From NCBI RefSeq assembly GCF_038007285.1, contig NZ_JBBOWX010000001.1, positions 1,381,501 to 1,445,500 of the forward strand: a DNA stretch of 64,000 nucleotides. The letters run 5' to 3'. This DNA comes from Sporosarcina sp. FSL K6-3457 (lineage in GTDB: Bacteria > Bacillota > Bacilli > Bacillales_A > Planococcaceae). The position numbers were made by a program, and so were the translations under genes. The notes under the pieces were generated by a model that saw nothing but the letters and a program-made list of their open reading frames with translations, was not told the origin of the DNA and searched no databases. Shown here in pieces: positions 1 to 7,787 of the stretch. Within the stretch, counting starts at the first letter, position 1. Each line of letters begins with the position of its first letter.

Positions 1-1
1 A

Positions 2-355
2 CGTTTGGTTAACGATTTTCAAGATGGTACTAATCGGTTTAACAAACCGGGGGAGGCCTTATTCTCTGTTCAAAATGAAGCTGGTGATGTTGTTGCGATT
101 GGTGGTGTCAATCAATCACCTTTTTCCGATGATACACAAGTTGCGCGTTTGCAAAGGTTTTACGTGTTAGACGATGCAAGGCGGCAAGGTCTTGGATCTC
201 TTTTGCTCAAACAAATTATCGACCATTCTCGTGGTGTTTTTAATGAAGTGACTGTTCGAACAGAATCCTCGAAGGCAGATGCTTTTTATCGATCGAATGG
301 CTTTGAATTAGATAATTCTGCTTCAGAAACGACGCATGTGATGACGTTGGGGTAA
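2..355 (+). CDS. GNAT family N-acetyltransferase, 5'-truncated by window edge
   Basis: The C-terminal part of a GNAT acetyltransferase, which transfers an acetyl group from acetyl-CoA to an amine. The acetyl-CoA binding motif A is clear (RFYVLDDARRQGLGSLLL), followed by the typical end containing AFYRSNGFE. Usual family length is 140-170 residues and only about 117 are visible, and the frame stays open to the left edge, so the true start lies outside the window; the TTG at position 5 is probably internal. Substrate unknown. It runs toward the Nudix gene, 30 bp downstream. Confidence 0.8.
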   Translation, partial: RLVNDFQDGTNRFNKPGEALFSVQNEAGDVVAIGGVNQSPFSDDTQVARLQRFYVLDDARRQGLGSLLLKQIIDHSRGVFNEVTVRTESSKADAFYRSNGFELDNSASETTHVMTLG

Positions 356-385
356 ATTATTGGGAGAAATTGAGGAGTTTTATGA

Positions 386-946
386 ATGAAGAAATGGAAA
401 ACGATCAAGTCAACATATCATTATAAAACCCCGTTTGGCAACTTAAGACAAGATACATGCCAGTTGTCAAACGGTGTCATCATTGATGATTATTATGTTC
501 AGGAATATGCCGATTGGGTAAATGCGGTTGTACTCACGAAAGATCAGCAAGTACTTTTGGTGGAACAATATCGGCATGCAGGTCAGGATTACTTTTTGGA
601 GATTCCAGCTGGGAAAATTGAAGAAGGCGAGTCTCACGAAGAGGGGATCGTCAGAGAGATCCGTGAAGAAACCGGTTATATTTCAAAGACGAAACCGATA
701 AAAATGGGTGAGTTTATGGTGAATCCAGCTACTCAAACGAACAAGATAGTTACTTTTTTGATTATGGATGCCTATAAGGAATACGAGCAGGAGTTAGATG
801 AAACGGAAGAGATTGATGTGAAGTTGTTTTCTTTTGATGAGATTGAGAAGATGATTCACGAGCAACAAATCACTCAACTTTTTTCAGTGAGTGCTTATTA
901 TATGGCCAAGGATTTGTTGAGGGAAATGGGGAAATATGATCTCTGA
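386..946 (+). CDS. Nudix hydrolase, ADP-ribose pyrophosphatase-like
   Basis: 186 residues. A complete Nudix box lies at about residues 77-99: G, five residues, E, seven residues, RE-I-R-EE-T-G-Y. This motif binds the metal ions used to cleave nucleoside diphosphate derivatives. The segment before it (VLLVEQYRHA, then FLEIPAGKIEEGE) is typical of the ADP-ribose/ADP-sugar pyrophosphatase branch, so hydrolysis of ADP-ribose to AMP and ribose-5-phosphate is the likely reaction. ATG start preceded by a weak GGAG-like site (371-375). Substrate assignment is by family resemblance only. Confidence 0.85.
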   Translation: MKKWKTIKSTYHYKTPFGNLRQDTCQLSNGVIIDDYYVQEYADWVNAVVLTKDQQVLLVEQYRHAGQDYFLEIPAGKIEEGESHEEGIVREIREETGYISKTKPIKMGEFMVNPATQTNKIVTFLIMDAYKEYEQELDETEEIDVKLFSFDEIEKMIHEQQITQLFSVSAYYMAKDLLREMGKYDL

Positions 947-987
947 TTTAGAAAATCTGTGAGTGGACAGATGAAATGGGGTTGCTG

Positions 988-1551
988 ATGCTGAAACGGA
1001 AATTCGGCAGTAGATATGACTGGAAACGTGTAAAGGAGAGGGCGTATACTGAGCTTTTTATTGAAACGGAAGCTTTTAAGGGCTATGTGACTCTTCTTCA
1101 TATGAGGGAAGTAAGGGAGCCCCTTTATATGAGCTATGAAGGTAGGACGATTTGTCTTGCCGATCACGGCTATTATTGGATGTAACATTTTCCGGAAGGA
1201 CAGCAATATTCGATTACGACAGTGTTCGATTCTACTGGAAGTATTGTGCAATGGTATATCGATATTTGTAAAGAGATAGGCTACTGCACGAAAAATGGCC
1301 CGTGGATGGATGATTTGTATCTGGATCTTATTGTATTGCCAACGGGGGCAGTGATTGAAAAGGATATTGATGAGTTGGAGGCAGCTTTAACGAACAATGA
1401 GATTTCCGGTAGTGAATATGAATCTGCTTGGGCGGAGTTTAGAAGGCTGAAAGTTTTATTGGCAGAAGAGCGTTTGAAATTAAAGGAATTGACGGTACCT
1501 CATTTCAAACTACTAACTCAAATGCTGAACGACAAGGAAGGGGATAGTTGA
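988..1551 (+). pseudogene. DUF402 domain protein interrupted by one in-frame stop
   Basis: The two halves, 988-1185 and 1186-1551, are in the same reading frame and together match one DUF402 protein of about 187 residues. The first half begins MLKRKFGSRYDWKRVKER and ends HGYYWM; the second continues HFPEGQQYSITT, then IVQWYIDICK and PWMDDLYLDLIVLP, which are family hallmarks. Only a TAA at 1183-1185 separates them, where relatives usually have Gln, so a single C-to-T change (CAA to TAA) explains it. ATG 988 has GGGG six bases upstream; ATG 976 is an alternative. Sequencing error or a natural nonsense allele are both possible. Confidence 0.8.
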
Positions 1552-1552
1552 T

Positions 1553-2065
1553 GTGTTCATTCGAAAGGCGGAATTAGCAGATGTGGTAGGTATCGCGAAA
1601 GTCCATGTGGATGGCTGGCGGACGACATACAAGGGAATTGTGCCAGATGCGTATTTGAATAATTTGTCGTATGAAAGTCGTGAGCAGATGTGGATGAGTG
1701 GTGTAAAGCAGAATAACGTATACATAGCAGAAGATGAGGACGGTCAGATTGTGGGATTTGCTTCTGGTGGTAAAGAGCGTACTGGTAAATATGAAGCGTA
1801 TGTGGGCGAGTTATATGCGATTTATCTATTAGAAGGGCAGCAAGGGAAAGGGCTAGGGCGAAAGCTTATCCAGATAGTCGTGGACGATTTGAAAGAGAAG
1901 AAGCTGAACTCGATGCTTATTTGGGCACTCGAAGAAAACCCTGCTTGCCGTTTTTATGAAAGGCTTGCTGGAAAGCCAATTGACACTGCCGAAATTGAAA
2001 TTGAAGGCAAGGAGTTGAGTGAAGTCGCCTATGGATGGAATGACCTTGCTAATTGGAGGGGATGA
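1553..2065 (+). CDS. GNAT family N-acetyltransferase
   Basis: 170 residues forming a full GNAT domain. It opens with FIRKAELADVVGIAKVHVDGWRTTYKGIVP, the usual N-terminus of the RimI-like branch, and has motif A near residues 90-105 (YAIYLLEGQQGKGLGRKL). The start is GTG, one base after the stop of the DUF402 remnant, with a strong site AAGGAAGGGG at 1535-1544. Its 3' end overlaps the start of the nucleotidyltransferase gene, suggesting translational coupling. Acceptor substrate unknown. Confidence 0.85.
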   Translation: MFIRKAELADVVGIAKVHVDGWRTTYKGIVPDAYLNNLSYESREQMWMSGVKQNNVYIAEDEDGQIVGFASGGKERTGKYEAYVGELYAIYLLEGQQGKGLGRKLIQIVVDDLKEKKLNSMLIWALEENPACRFYERLAGKPIDTAEIEIEGKELSEVAYGWNDLANWRG

Positions 2066-2655
2066 GAATACTGATGTTTATTCAAAATGAAAAAGATGTC
2101 ATTGCCCTCATTCAGGAAGACGAATGGATGATGGACCTATTAGCATGCGCCAAATCATTGAATTTACCTGATTGGTGGATTTGTGCGGGATTTGTTCGAT
2201 CGAAAATTTGGGACGCGCTGCATGGTTTTGATGAAAGAACTCCAATGCCTGATATTGATGTGATTTATTACGATGCAGAGAATGTTGAAGAAAGCGTTGA
2301 AAAGAAACATGAGGAAGTATTGAGAAGGCTACTTTCAACTATCCCTTGGTCAGTCAAAAATCAGGCGAGGATGCATATCGTAAATAATAGTTCACCCTAT
2401 TCTTCATCTGTGGATGCAATCGGAAAATTTCCTGAAACGGCAACAGCTTTGGGTGTGAAGTTAGATGAGAGAAGCAATGTCATCTTGACGGCGCCTCATG
2501 GTATACAGGACGTTGTCAATTTGATAGTGAAACCGACTCTTTATTTCTTGGAATCGGAGGATCGAATGTTGATGTATGAGAAAAGGGTTAGAAAAAAGAA
2601 TTGGCAAGCTACTTGGAACAAAATTGAAGTGATGGACTTTGGGCCGATTATCTAG
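2062..2655 (+). CDS. Nucleotidyltransferase family protein (NTP_transf_6 type)
   Basis: About 197 residues. WWICAGFVRSKIWD near residue 40 and PDIDVIYYD near residue 70 are the signature of a small family (PF06042, formerly DUF925) related to DNA polymerase beta-type nucleotidyltransferases; the DID pair would bind metal. The real substrate is not established for this family. ATG 2062 gives a 4-bp ATGA overlap with the preceding acetyltransferase; GGAGGGG sits only a few bases upstream, so ATG 2074 is a credible alternative start. Confidence 0.75.
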   Translation: MRILMFIQNEKDVIALIQEDEWMMDLLACAKSLNLPDWWICAGFVRSKIWDALHGFDERTPMPDIDVIYYDAENVEESVEKKHEEVLRRLLSTIPWSVKNQARMHIVNNSSPYSSSVDAIGKFPETATALGVKLDERSNVILTAPHGIQDVVNLIVKPTLYFLESEDRMLMYEKRVRKKNWQATWNKIEVMDFGPII

Positions 2656-2665
2656 GAGGATATGT

Positions 2666-3796
2666 ATGGATTTTAAAGTGAATTGTTCTTTATTTACAAG
2701 TGCGATGTCTGATATTAATAAAGTTATTTCAACAAGAAGTGTTATTCCGATACTTTCTGGAATAAAAATAGGGGCCAATGAAAATGGTTTAACGTTAACA
2801 GGAAGTAATTCGGATGTCTTTATAGAAAGAACAATTCCTTCTTTAATTAATGGGGAAAAGGTTGTGGAAATAAGCGAGTTTGGGAGTGTTGTTGTTCTCT
2901 CCAAGTATTTAAATGAACTACTAAAAAAATTACCTGATGATATTCATATGAAAGCAGAATTCAATGGTTCAATCACAATTAAATCCGGGAATATTGAAAC
3001 GAGGCTAAATGGTTTTGATTCGAATGAATACCCAAAGCTCCCGGAGATGGATTGTGACAATAACGTGAAAGTCCCGTTTGGAAAATTAATGGAGGCTATA
3101 AAAAAAACTGTGTTTGCAGTTTCTAAAAGCGAGTCTAGACCTATACTAACCGGTGTGAAAATGGAGTTTGAACAAAATAAGCTAATTTGTACCGCGACGG
3201 ACTCACATAGATTAGCGCGGAGGGAAGTACATATAGAATCGGACATACAAGAATCATTCGTCGTTCCAAGCACGAGCCTGTCTGAATTGATGCATCTAAA
3301 GGAGTCTGAGTCTTCAAACGTTGATATTTATTATACAAATAACTTTATCGTATTTAAGACTGTTAACAGTTCACTTTATTCGAGGTTAATAGAAGGTAGC
3401 TTTCCAAACGTCCAAGCCCTAGTACCTTCAGAATCAAAATCTACGATAACAATTAACACGAAAGGACTAATGGAGGGAATTGACCGAGCTTGTGTATTTT
3501 CGACTGAATGGAAAAATAACAACGTGAACTTAAAAATTGTAGATGATGCAAGGATTAAAATAGCATCAAATGCTACGGAAGTTGGAATGATTGAGGAATA
3601 TCAAGAAATAATAGAAATTGATGGGCAGGACGACATCCAAATGACTTTTGATGGTCGCTTTATGCTAGATGCACTGAAAGGGATACAAGAAGAAAACGTG
3701 ACAATAAGTTTTGGTGGCATGATGAAGCCAATTGTCATTAAGCCGCAGCACAGCGTGGCTTGTTTGCACCTGATCTCGCCATTGCGGACTTATTAA
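2666..3796 (+). CDS. dnaN: DNA polymerase III beta subunit (sliding clamp) paralogue
   Basis: 376 residues, the usual clamp length. The domain pattern of DnaN is clear: start MDFKVNCSLFTSAMSDINKVIS, domain II entry with RPILTGVKMEF, ATDSHRLARRE near residue 180, SRLIEGSFPNV near residue 240, and a C-terminus ending SPLRTY. The clamp tethers DNA polymerases to DNA. Start chosen at ATG 2666 because AGGAGGA lies 6-7 bases upstream. There is no dnaA, recF or gyrB beside it, so this is probably a second, divergent copy rather than the chromosomal replication gene; relatives of such second clamps exist in some Bacillales. It stands among accessory genes. Confidence 0.85.
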   Translation: MDFKVNCSLFTSAMSDINKVISTRSVIPILSGIKIGANENGLTLTGSNSDVFIERTIPSLINGEKVVEISEFGSVVVLSKYLNELLKKLPDDIHMKAEFNGSITIKSGNIETRLNGFDSNEYPKLPEMDCDNNVKVPFGKLMEAIKKTVFAVSKSESRPILTGVKMEFEQNKLICTATDSHRLARREVHIESDIQESFVVPSTSLSELMHLKESESSNVDIYYTNNFIVFKTVNSSLYSRLIEGSFPNVQALVPSESKSTITINTKGLMEGIDRACVFSTEWKNNNVNLKIVDDARIKIASNATEVGMIEEYQEIIEIDGQDDIQMTFDGRFMLDALKGIQEENVTISFGGMMKPIVIKPQHSVACLHLISPLRTY

Positions 3797-3889
3797 AATA
3801 AATGTAGTTAAACGGTATCTATAGATAATGCAAGGCTAAGTGAATGCAAAAAACATGTATTCAACACGAATGGTAGAGGAGAAACAGTA

Positions 3890-4705
3890 ATGTTGACAAC
3901 AACACTAGAAAGTTACCTAGATGATAGAATATCGGAGCTAACTTTGGAAGTTAGGCAAGAGATGTTGAGAGAGATTGGCAATCCAGATAGTTATTTGCGT
4001 GATCAATTAATATATGGGAGCTTCGGAAAGTTGATTTTTTCGGAGCAATTAAATGCCGAAGAAATTCAAGCTTTACTTGGAGCAGTCATACAGGAAGATT
4101 ACCTTTGCTATGGACTTGGTGAGTCTGGAACAGATTCTGTGTTTACACGATCCTTTTCTGCACTTGTCATAGCGGCGACTATCGAATACGACATAGAGAA
4201 AAAAGTTGTGCAACAAGATCTGGTGCAACAGACTGTACATACTGTTATTCACTATATGATGGAAGAAAATGATACACGTGGTTTTATTGAAGGAAAGGGA
4301 TGGGCACATGCCATTGCACATGGTGCGGATGCATTGGATGCCTTAGCCAAACATCCTTTCCTTCCAAAAGAAGACGTCAGTCGAATTCTTCAAGTAGTTC
4401 AACATTGCTTATGTAGGCGAGTGGATTATTTGGATGAAGAGGAGGAGCGGCTGGCAATCATCATCGCTTCCTTGCTAGAGCGCCAGAATGCTGAGCAGGA
4501 TATCCAAGCCTGGATTGAAGGATTGACTAGAATGGTCGAGACGCAATTGGATGAAAATGCAGGGGCAATTGATGCCTATCATACTAAACGGACAGTAAAG
4601 AATTTCTTGAAAGCTGTGTATATCATGCTGAATTCAAAAGAAATTGGTGTAGAGAGTAACAAGGATATTTTTCAAGTTCTAGAAAAATGGATGTACCTTC
4701 GTTAG
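3890..4705 (+). CDS. DUF2785 domain-containing protein
   Basis: 271 residues, predicted largely helical and cytoplasmic (no signal peptide or membrane segment). The sequence GKGWAHAIAHGADALDAL near residue 130-150 and the FTRSFSALVIA segment are typical of the DUF2785 family, whose function is not known. ATG start follows GAGGAGA at 3876-3882. It is the last gene before the IscB element; the insertion lies downstream and does not disrupt it. Confidence 0.75.
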   Translation: MLTTTLESYLDDRISELTLEVRQEMLREIGNPDSYLRDQLIYGSFGKLIFSEQLNAEEIQALLGAVIQEDYLCYGLGESGTDSVFTRSFSALVIAATIEYDIEKKVVQQDLVQQTVHTVIHYMMEENDTRGFIEGKGWAHAIAHGADALDALAKHPFLPKEDVSRILQVVQHCLCRRVDYLDEEEERLAIIIASLLERQNAEQDIQAWIEGLTRMVETQLDENAGAIDAYHTKRTVKNFLKAVYIMLNSKEIGVESNKDIFQVLEKWMYLR

Positions 4706-4746
4706 AGGCCATCGCAATTATCTTTACCTAACATTGTGCATAGTAT

Positions 4747-4975
4747 CTAGTCAATAACCCACGACTGAAGTCGCAGGCTTGTAAGAGCCTTAATTGACTA
4801 GCCTAAGTCTTTACTGACTACGTTGTTTGTGTCATGACACCATAGAATGCCAACTCTAGTTCTATGCAACTGTCGCGTGTGGATTAAAAGCTCTGAGGGA
4901 AAGGAGCGGTGTTCCACGTCAAACAAGCACTTACAACATTGGCGAAGAGTACTTGACTCGAAGGAGGTAAACGAT
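4747..4975 (+). ncRNA. Candidate omega-RNA of the IscB element
   Basis: The 230 bases between the left-end hairpin and the iscB start are non-coding in appearance and rich in local pairing: CTAGTCAAT/ATTGACTAG, the CGACT-GA-AGTCG hairpin at 4762-4773 and AGGCT/AGCCT around 4775-4790. In characterised IscB systems the guide scaffold RNA is encoded exactly here, upstream of and reading toward iscB, with the guide at its 5' end drawn from DNA flanking the element. Limits are approximate and the assignment is inference from position and structure. Confidence 0.55.
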
Positions 4976-6202
4976 ATGCTCGTTTACGTACTGAACAAAC
5001 ATGGACAACCGCTTATGCCTTGCAAGCCGCAAAAAGCGCGTAGGCTACTACAACAAGAAAAAGCGAAAGTTGTCCAACGAACACCTTTTACCATTCAATT
5101 GCAATACGGCTCTAGCGGTTACAAACAGCCAGTATCACTCGGCGTAGATGCCGGAACCAAGCATATCGGACTTTCAGCTACAACAGAAGGCCATGTCTTG
5201 TTCGAGGGTGAAGTCAGGCTACGTACTGATATTCAGGAGTTATTGGCAACTCGCAGAGCTTTGCGAAGTGCTAGACGAAGCAGGAAGACTCGCTATCGTC
5301 AACCACGCTTTCTCAATCGTAAGAAAAATAAAGGGCGGCTCGCTCCATCCGTTCAAAACAAAGTAGATATGCACACAAAGATGATTGCCAAAGTGCATAA
5401 GCTTCTTCCGATTACGCATGTAACGATTGAAGTTGCGCAGTTTGATATTCAAAAGATTAAGAACCCAACTATTTCGGGTGATTTGTATCAAAAAGGAGAC
5501 CAACTTGGCTTTTGGAATGTAAGGGAGTACGTATTCTTTCGCGATAAGCATGTATGCCAACATTGCAAAGGCAAAACAAAAGACAAGATTTTAAATGTTC
5601 ATCACATCGAAAGTCGAAAAACAGGTGGTGACGGTCCAGATAATCTATTGACACTTTGTGAAACGTGTCACAACAAGATTCATCAAGAAGGAAAAGAACA
5701 TCTGTTTACGCGTAAAAGTGCTTCGTTTCGTGATGCATCTCAAATGACAGTGTTGCGATGGTTTATTCATCACCAAGTGAAAGAACTGTATCCTCACGTT
5801 CAATTAACGTATGGATTCCAAACAAAAAATACACGTATCCATTATGGTTTAGAAAAAAGTCACGCTGTGGATGCAAGATGCATCAGTGGAAATCCGCTTG
5901 CGGCTTCATCTAGCAATACCTATTTTTTCAGACAAGTACGAAAAAACAATCGCCAGCTACACAAAATGACCATCGCAAAAGGTGGCTATCGAAAAGCCAA
6001 TAAAGCAGAACGATTCGTTAAAGGTTTTCAACTGTTTGATAAAGTTCTTTTTGAAGGAATCGAATGTATCGTGTTTGGTCGAAGAAAAACAGGTTATTTT
6101 GATTTACGCACAATAGATGGGGTAAGTATACACAAAAGTGCAAGCTTCAAAAAGCTACGAGTAGTCGAGAAAGCTAGTACGCTGCTCGTTCAAATAATTT
6201 AA
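4976..6202 (+). CDS. iscB: RNA-guided endonuclease IscB
   Basis: 408 residues. Domain order matches IscB, the ancestor-like relative of Cas9: N-terminal PLMP motif (residues 12-15), RuvC-I with GVDAGTKHIG (Asp58), Arg-rich bridge helix RRALRSARRSRKTRYR (93-108), RuvC-II with TIEVAQFD (Glu152), an HNH insertion with CQHC, VHHIESRKTGGDG and CETCHNKIH (194-235), and RuvC-III with KSHAVDA (His296, Asp299). All expected catalytic residues are present, so the protein looks active; it should cut both strands of DNA guided by an omega-RNA. ATG 4976 is chosen because AAGGAGG lies 8 bases upstream; the frame is open from 4847 but that stretch is the RNA scaffold region. No transposase is beside it. Confidence 0.92.
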   Translation: MLVYVLNKHGQPLMPCKPQKARRLLQQEKAKVVQRTPFTIQLQYGSSGYKQPVSLGVDAGTKHIGLSATTEGHVLFEGEVRLRTDIQELLATRRALRSARRSRKTRYRQPRFLNRKKNKGRLAPSVQNKVDMHTKMIAKVHKLLPITHVTIEVAQFDIQKIKNPTISGDLYQKGDQLGFWNVREYVFFRDKHVCQHCKGKTKDKILNVHHIESRKTGGDGPDNLLTLCETCHNKIHQEGKEHLFTRKSASFRDASQMTVLRWFIHHQVKELYPHVQLTYGFQTKNTRIHYGLEKSHAVDARCISGNPLAASSSNTYFFRQVRKNNRQLHKMTIAKGGYRKANKAERFVKGFQLFDKVLFEGIECIVFGRRKTGYFDLRTIDGVSIHKSASFKKLRVVEKASTLLVQII

Positions 6203-6305
6203 AAAAGGGAGGTGCAGGCTGGCGGAAACTCACGACTGAAGTCACGAGTTTCCGCCAGCCCAAATCTTTATGAAACTAAATCCAGGTTAGGAAAGGTGGA
6301 GGACA

Positions 6306-6956
6306 ATGTATTATCCTTATGTACAGCAATTCACTAGCCAGCAACGCCGAGTTATGACGGTTACGGGAATTGGCAATCTCTCGGTTGCACCAGATACTGT
6401 TCAAATTCAGTTAGAGGTACGTACGGAAAATAAACAACTGAGTCAAGCGCAGCAGGAAAATACTGCTGCAATGAATCAAGTCATTGCGTCATTATTACAA
6501 TTAGGAATTAGCAGAGAGAATATCCAAACGGTTTCTTATAATGTTTCCCCTCAATATGACTATGTTGAAGGCAAGCAACTGTTTAGAGGCTATGAGGTAA
6601 CAAATGCAATCACTGTGAGAATCACTAACATTGGGCAGGTAGGAAATGTGATAGATGTGGCTGTTCAAAACGGGGCGAATAACGTATCCAATATTCGGTT
6701 CACGGTTGGAGATGAACAATTGTACTATCAACAAGCATTGAGCCTTGCATTAAAGAACGCTTTGGCAAAAGCACAAACGATGGCTGATACAATGCAACTT
6801 CAGTTTGATACTACGCCGATTAAAATTGTTGAGGAGCATAGGGCGGAGTCGGTAGCACCACGAATGTATGCAGCGAAAGAAATGAGCGTATCTATGCCGA
6901 TTGAACAAGGAGAAATTGTGATTAACGCTACGGTAGAGGTGCAATTTCAGTATTGA
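6306..6956 (+). CDS. SIMPL (DUF541) domain-containing protein
   Basis: 216 residues. After a short polar leader it carries a SIMPL domain: VTGIGNLSVAPDTVQIQLEV near residues 18-37, SYNVSPQYDY near 80, ALAKAQTMAD near 155 and a C-terminal INATVEVQFQY strand. Family members often are exported or membrane-associated and have been linked to stress tolerance and, in one case, i[20 protein letters not shown], but no enzymatic role is known. No signal peptide is evident here. ATG follows AGGAAAGGTGGAGG (6290-6303). Confidence 0.85.
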   Translation: MYYPYVQQFTSQQRRVMTVTGIGNLSVAPDTVQIQLEVRTENKQLSQAQQENTAAMNQVIASLLQLGISRENIQTVSYNVSPQYDYVEGKQLFRGYEVTNAITVRITNIGQVGNVIDVAVQNGANNVSNIRFTVGDEQLYYQQALSLALKNALAKAQTMADTMQLQFDTTPIKIVEEHRAESVAPRMYAAKEMSVSMPIEQGEIVINATVEVQFQY

Positions 6957-7062
6957 AGTATGCCCGTGTCGGATGATGGAAAGGTTTGAAAAGCGCATCC
7001 CGCATCGGGTGCGACTTGATTAATAATGAAAGCTCATTGATAACATTATTAGGGGGGTACTT

Positions 7063-7566
7063 TTGAAAACATTTGAAGAACAATACTTGTCGATTGTAAT
7101 TACCCAATTCGCTCATTTTAAAGAACGTGCAGAACAAGCATTTAGCCAACTATCTAATGATGAATTACATTGGAAACCAAGTGAAGAATCCAATTCGATT
7201 GTGATAATAATAAAGCATCTAAGTGGAAATATGCACTCGAGATGGGTAGATTTTTTAACGACGGATGGGGAAAAATCATATAGAAATAGAGATGATGAAT
7301 TTCTTGATGAGCGGTTGTCTAGAGAAGAGCTGATGTATAAATGGGACTCAGGTTGGCAACTACTCTTTCAAACATTGGAGAGTTTAGTAGAAAACGATTT
7401 ACATAAAGCGGTTACCTTGAGGAACCAACAAATAACCGCTTTCAGTGCAATTCAGACGGAGATAGCGCATATCAGTTACCATCTAGGACAAATTCTTTAC
7501 ATTGGCAAGCAAATTAAAGATAAAGAATGGACAATTTTGAGTATAGCTAAAGGGAAATCGAAATAA
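7063..7566 (+). CDS. DinB-like / DUF1572 family protein
   Basis: 167 residues forming a predicted four-helix bundle of the DinB/YfiT type. The His residues expected to bind a divalent metal are present: one in IIKHLSGN near residue 48 and two in EIAHISYHLGQI near 137-145. Members act as thiol-dependent transferases or are of unknown role. Start is TTG, preceded by AGGGGGGT at 7051-7058. The neighbouring small genes lie downstream on the same strand. Confidence 0.8.
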   Translation: MKTFEEQYLSIVITQFAHFKERAEQAFSQLSNDELHWKPSEESNSIVIIIKHLSGNMHSRWVDFLTTDGEKSYRNRDDEFLDERLSREELMYKWDSGWQLLFQTLESLVENDLHKAVTLRNQQITAFSAIQTEIAHISYHLGQILYIGKQIKDKEWTILSIAKGKSK

Positions 7567-7600
7567 TGTTTTTAATAATTGTATATTGGAGGGATTTCAC

Positions 7601-7720
7601 ATGGGATTTATACAAGAATTAGGGGAACTTGTTCATGATTGTCCGCATACTATGCCCGGTGCAAAGGTGGAACTTTTCCACCGAATCAAATCCTATTTGG
7701 AAACATATCGTCATGATTGA
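7601..7720 (+). CDS. Small hypothetical protein (39 aa)
   Basis: A 39-codon frame starting MGFIQELGELVHDCPHTMPG and ending in YRHD, with a good site TGGAGGG at 7587-7593. It contains Cys and several His residues but no recognised motif. Its last codons overlap the ATG at 7713 that probably was the original start of the phosphatase gene, so the pair would be translationally coupled. Function unknown. Confidence 0.45.
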   Translation: MGFIQELGELVHDCPHTMPGAKVELFHRIKSYLETYRHD

Positions 7721-7787
7721 TTTCTCCTAGGTTGGAAGTGAAAAGGATTACGTTGATGAGCGTGATGTTCGGTGGATAAATCGAATA

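Larger units (their letters stand above)
4747..6260 (+). mobile_element. ISC (IscB-only, IS200/IS605-like) element
   Basis: An element of about 1.5 kb carrying iscB but no TnpA transposase. Both ends contain the same 13 bases, CACGACTGAAGTC, at 4760-4772 and 6231-6243, each inside a hairpin, as expected for the subterminal hairpins recognised by Y1 TnpA. At the left, CTAGTCAAT (4747-4755) pairs with ATTGACTAG (4793-4801). At the right, GGCTGGCGGAAACTC (6217-6231) pairs perfectly with GAGTTTCCGCCAGCC (6246-6260). Exact cleavage points cannot be set from this copy alone. It sits between two intact genes. Mobility would need TnpA in trans. Confidence 0.75.

Noticed and set aside
4847..4975. N-terminal extension of the IscB frame
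   Set aside because: The stretch is Cys- and Ser-rich without IscB similarity, overlaps the structured RNA region, and ATG 4976 has an excellent ribosome site.
6960..7020. Terminator after the SIMPL gene
   Set aside because: CGCATCCCG/CGGGTGCG pairs well but there is no T-run after it, so termination cannot be supported.
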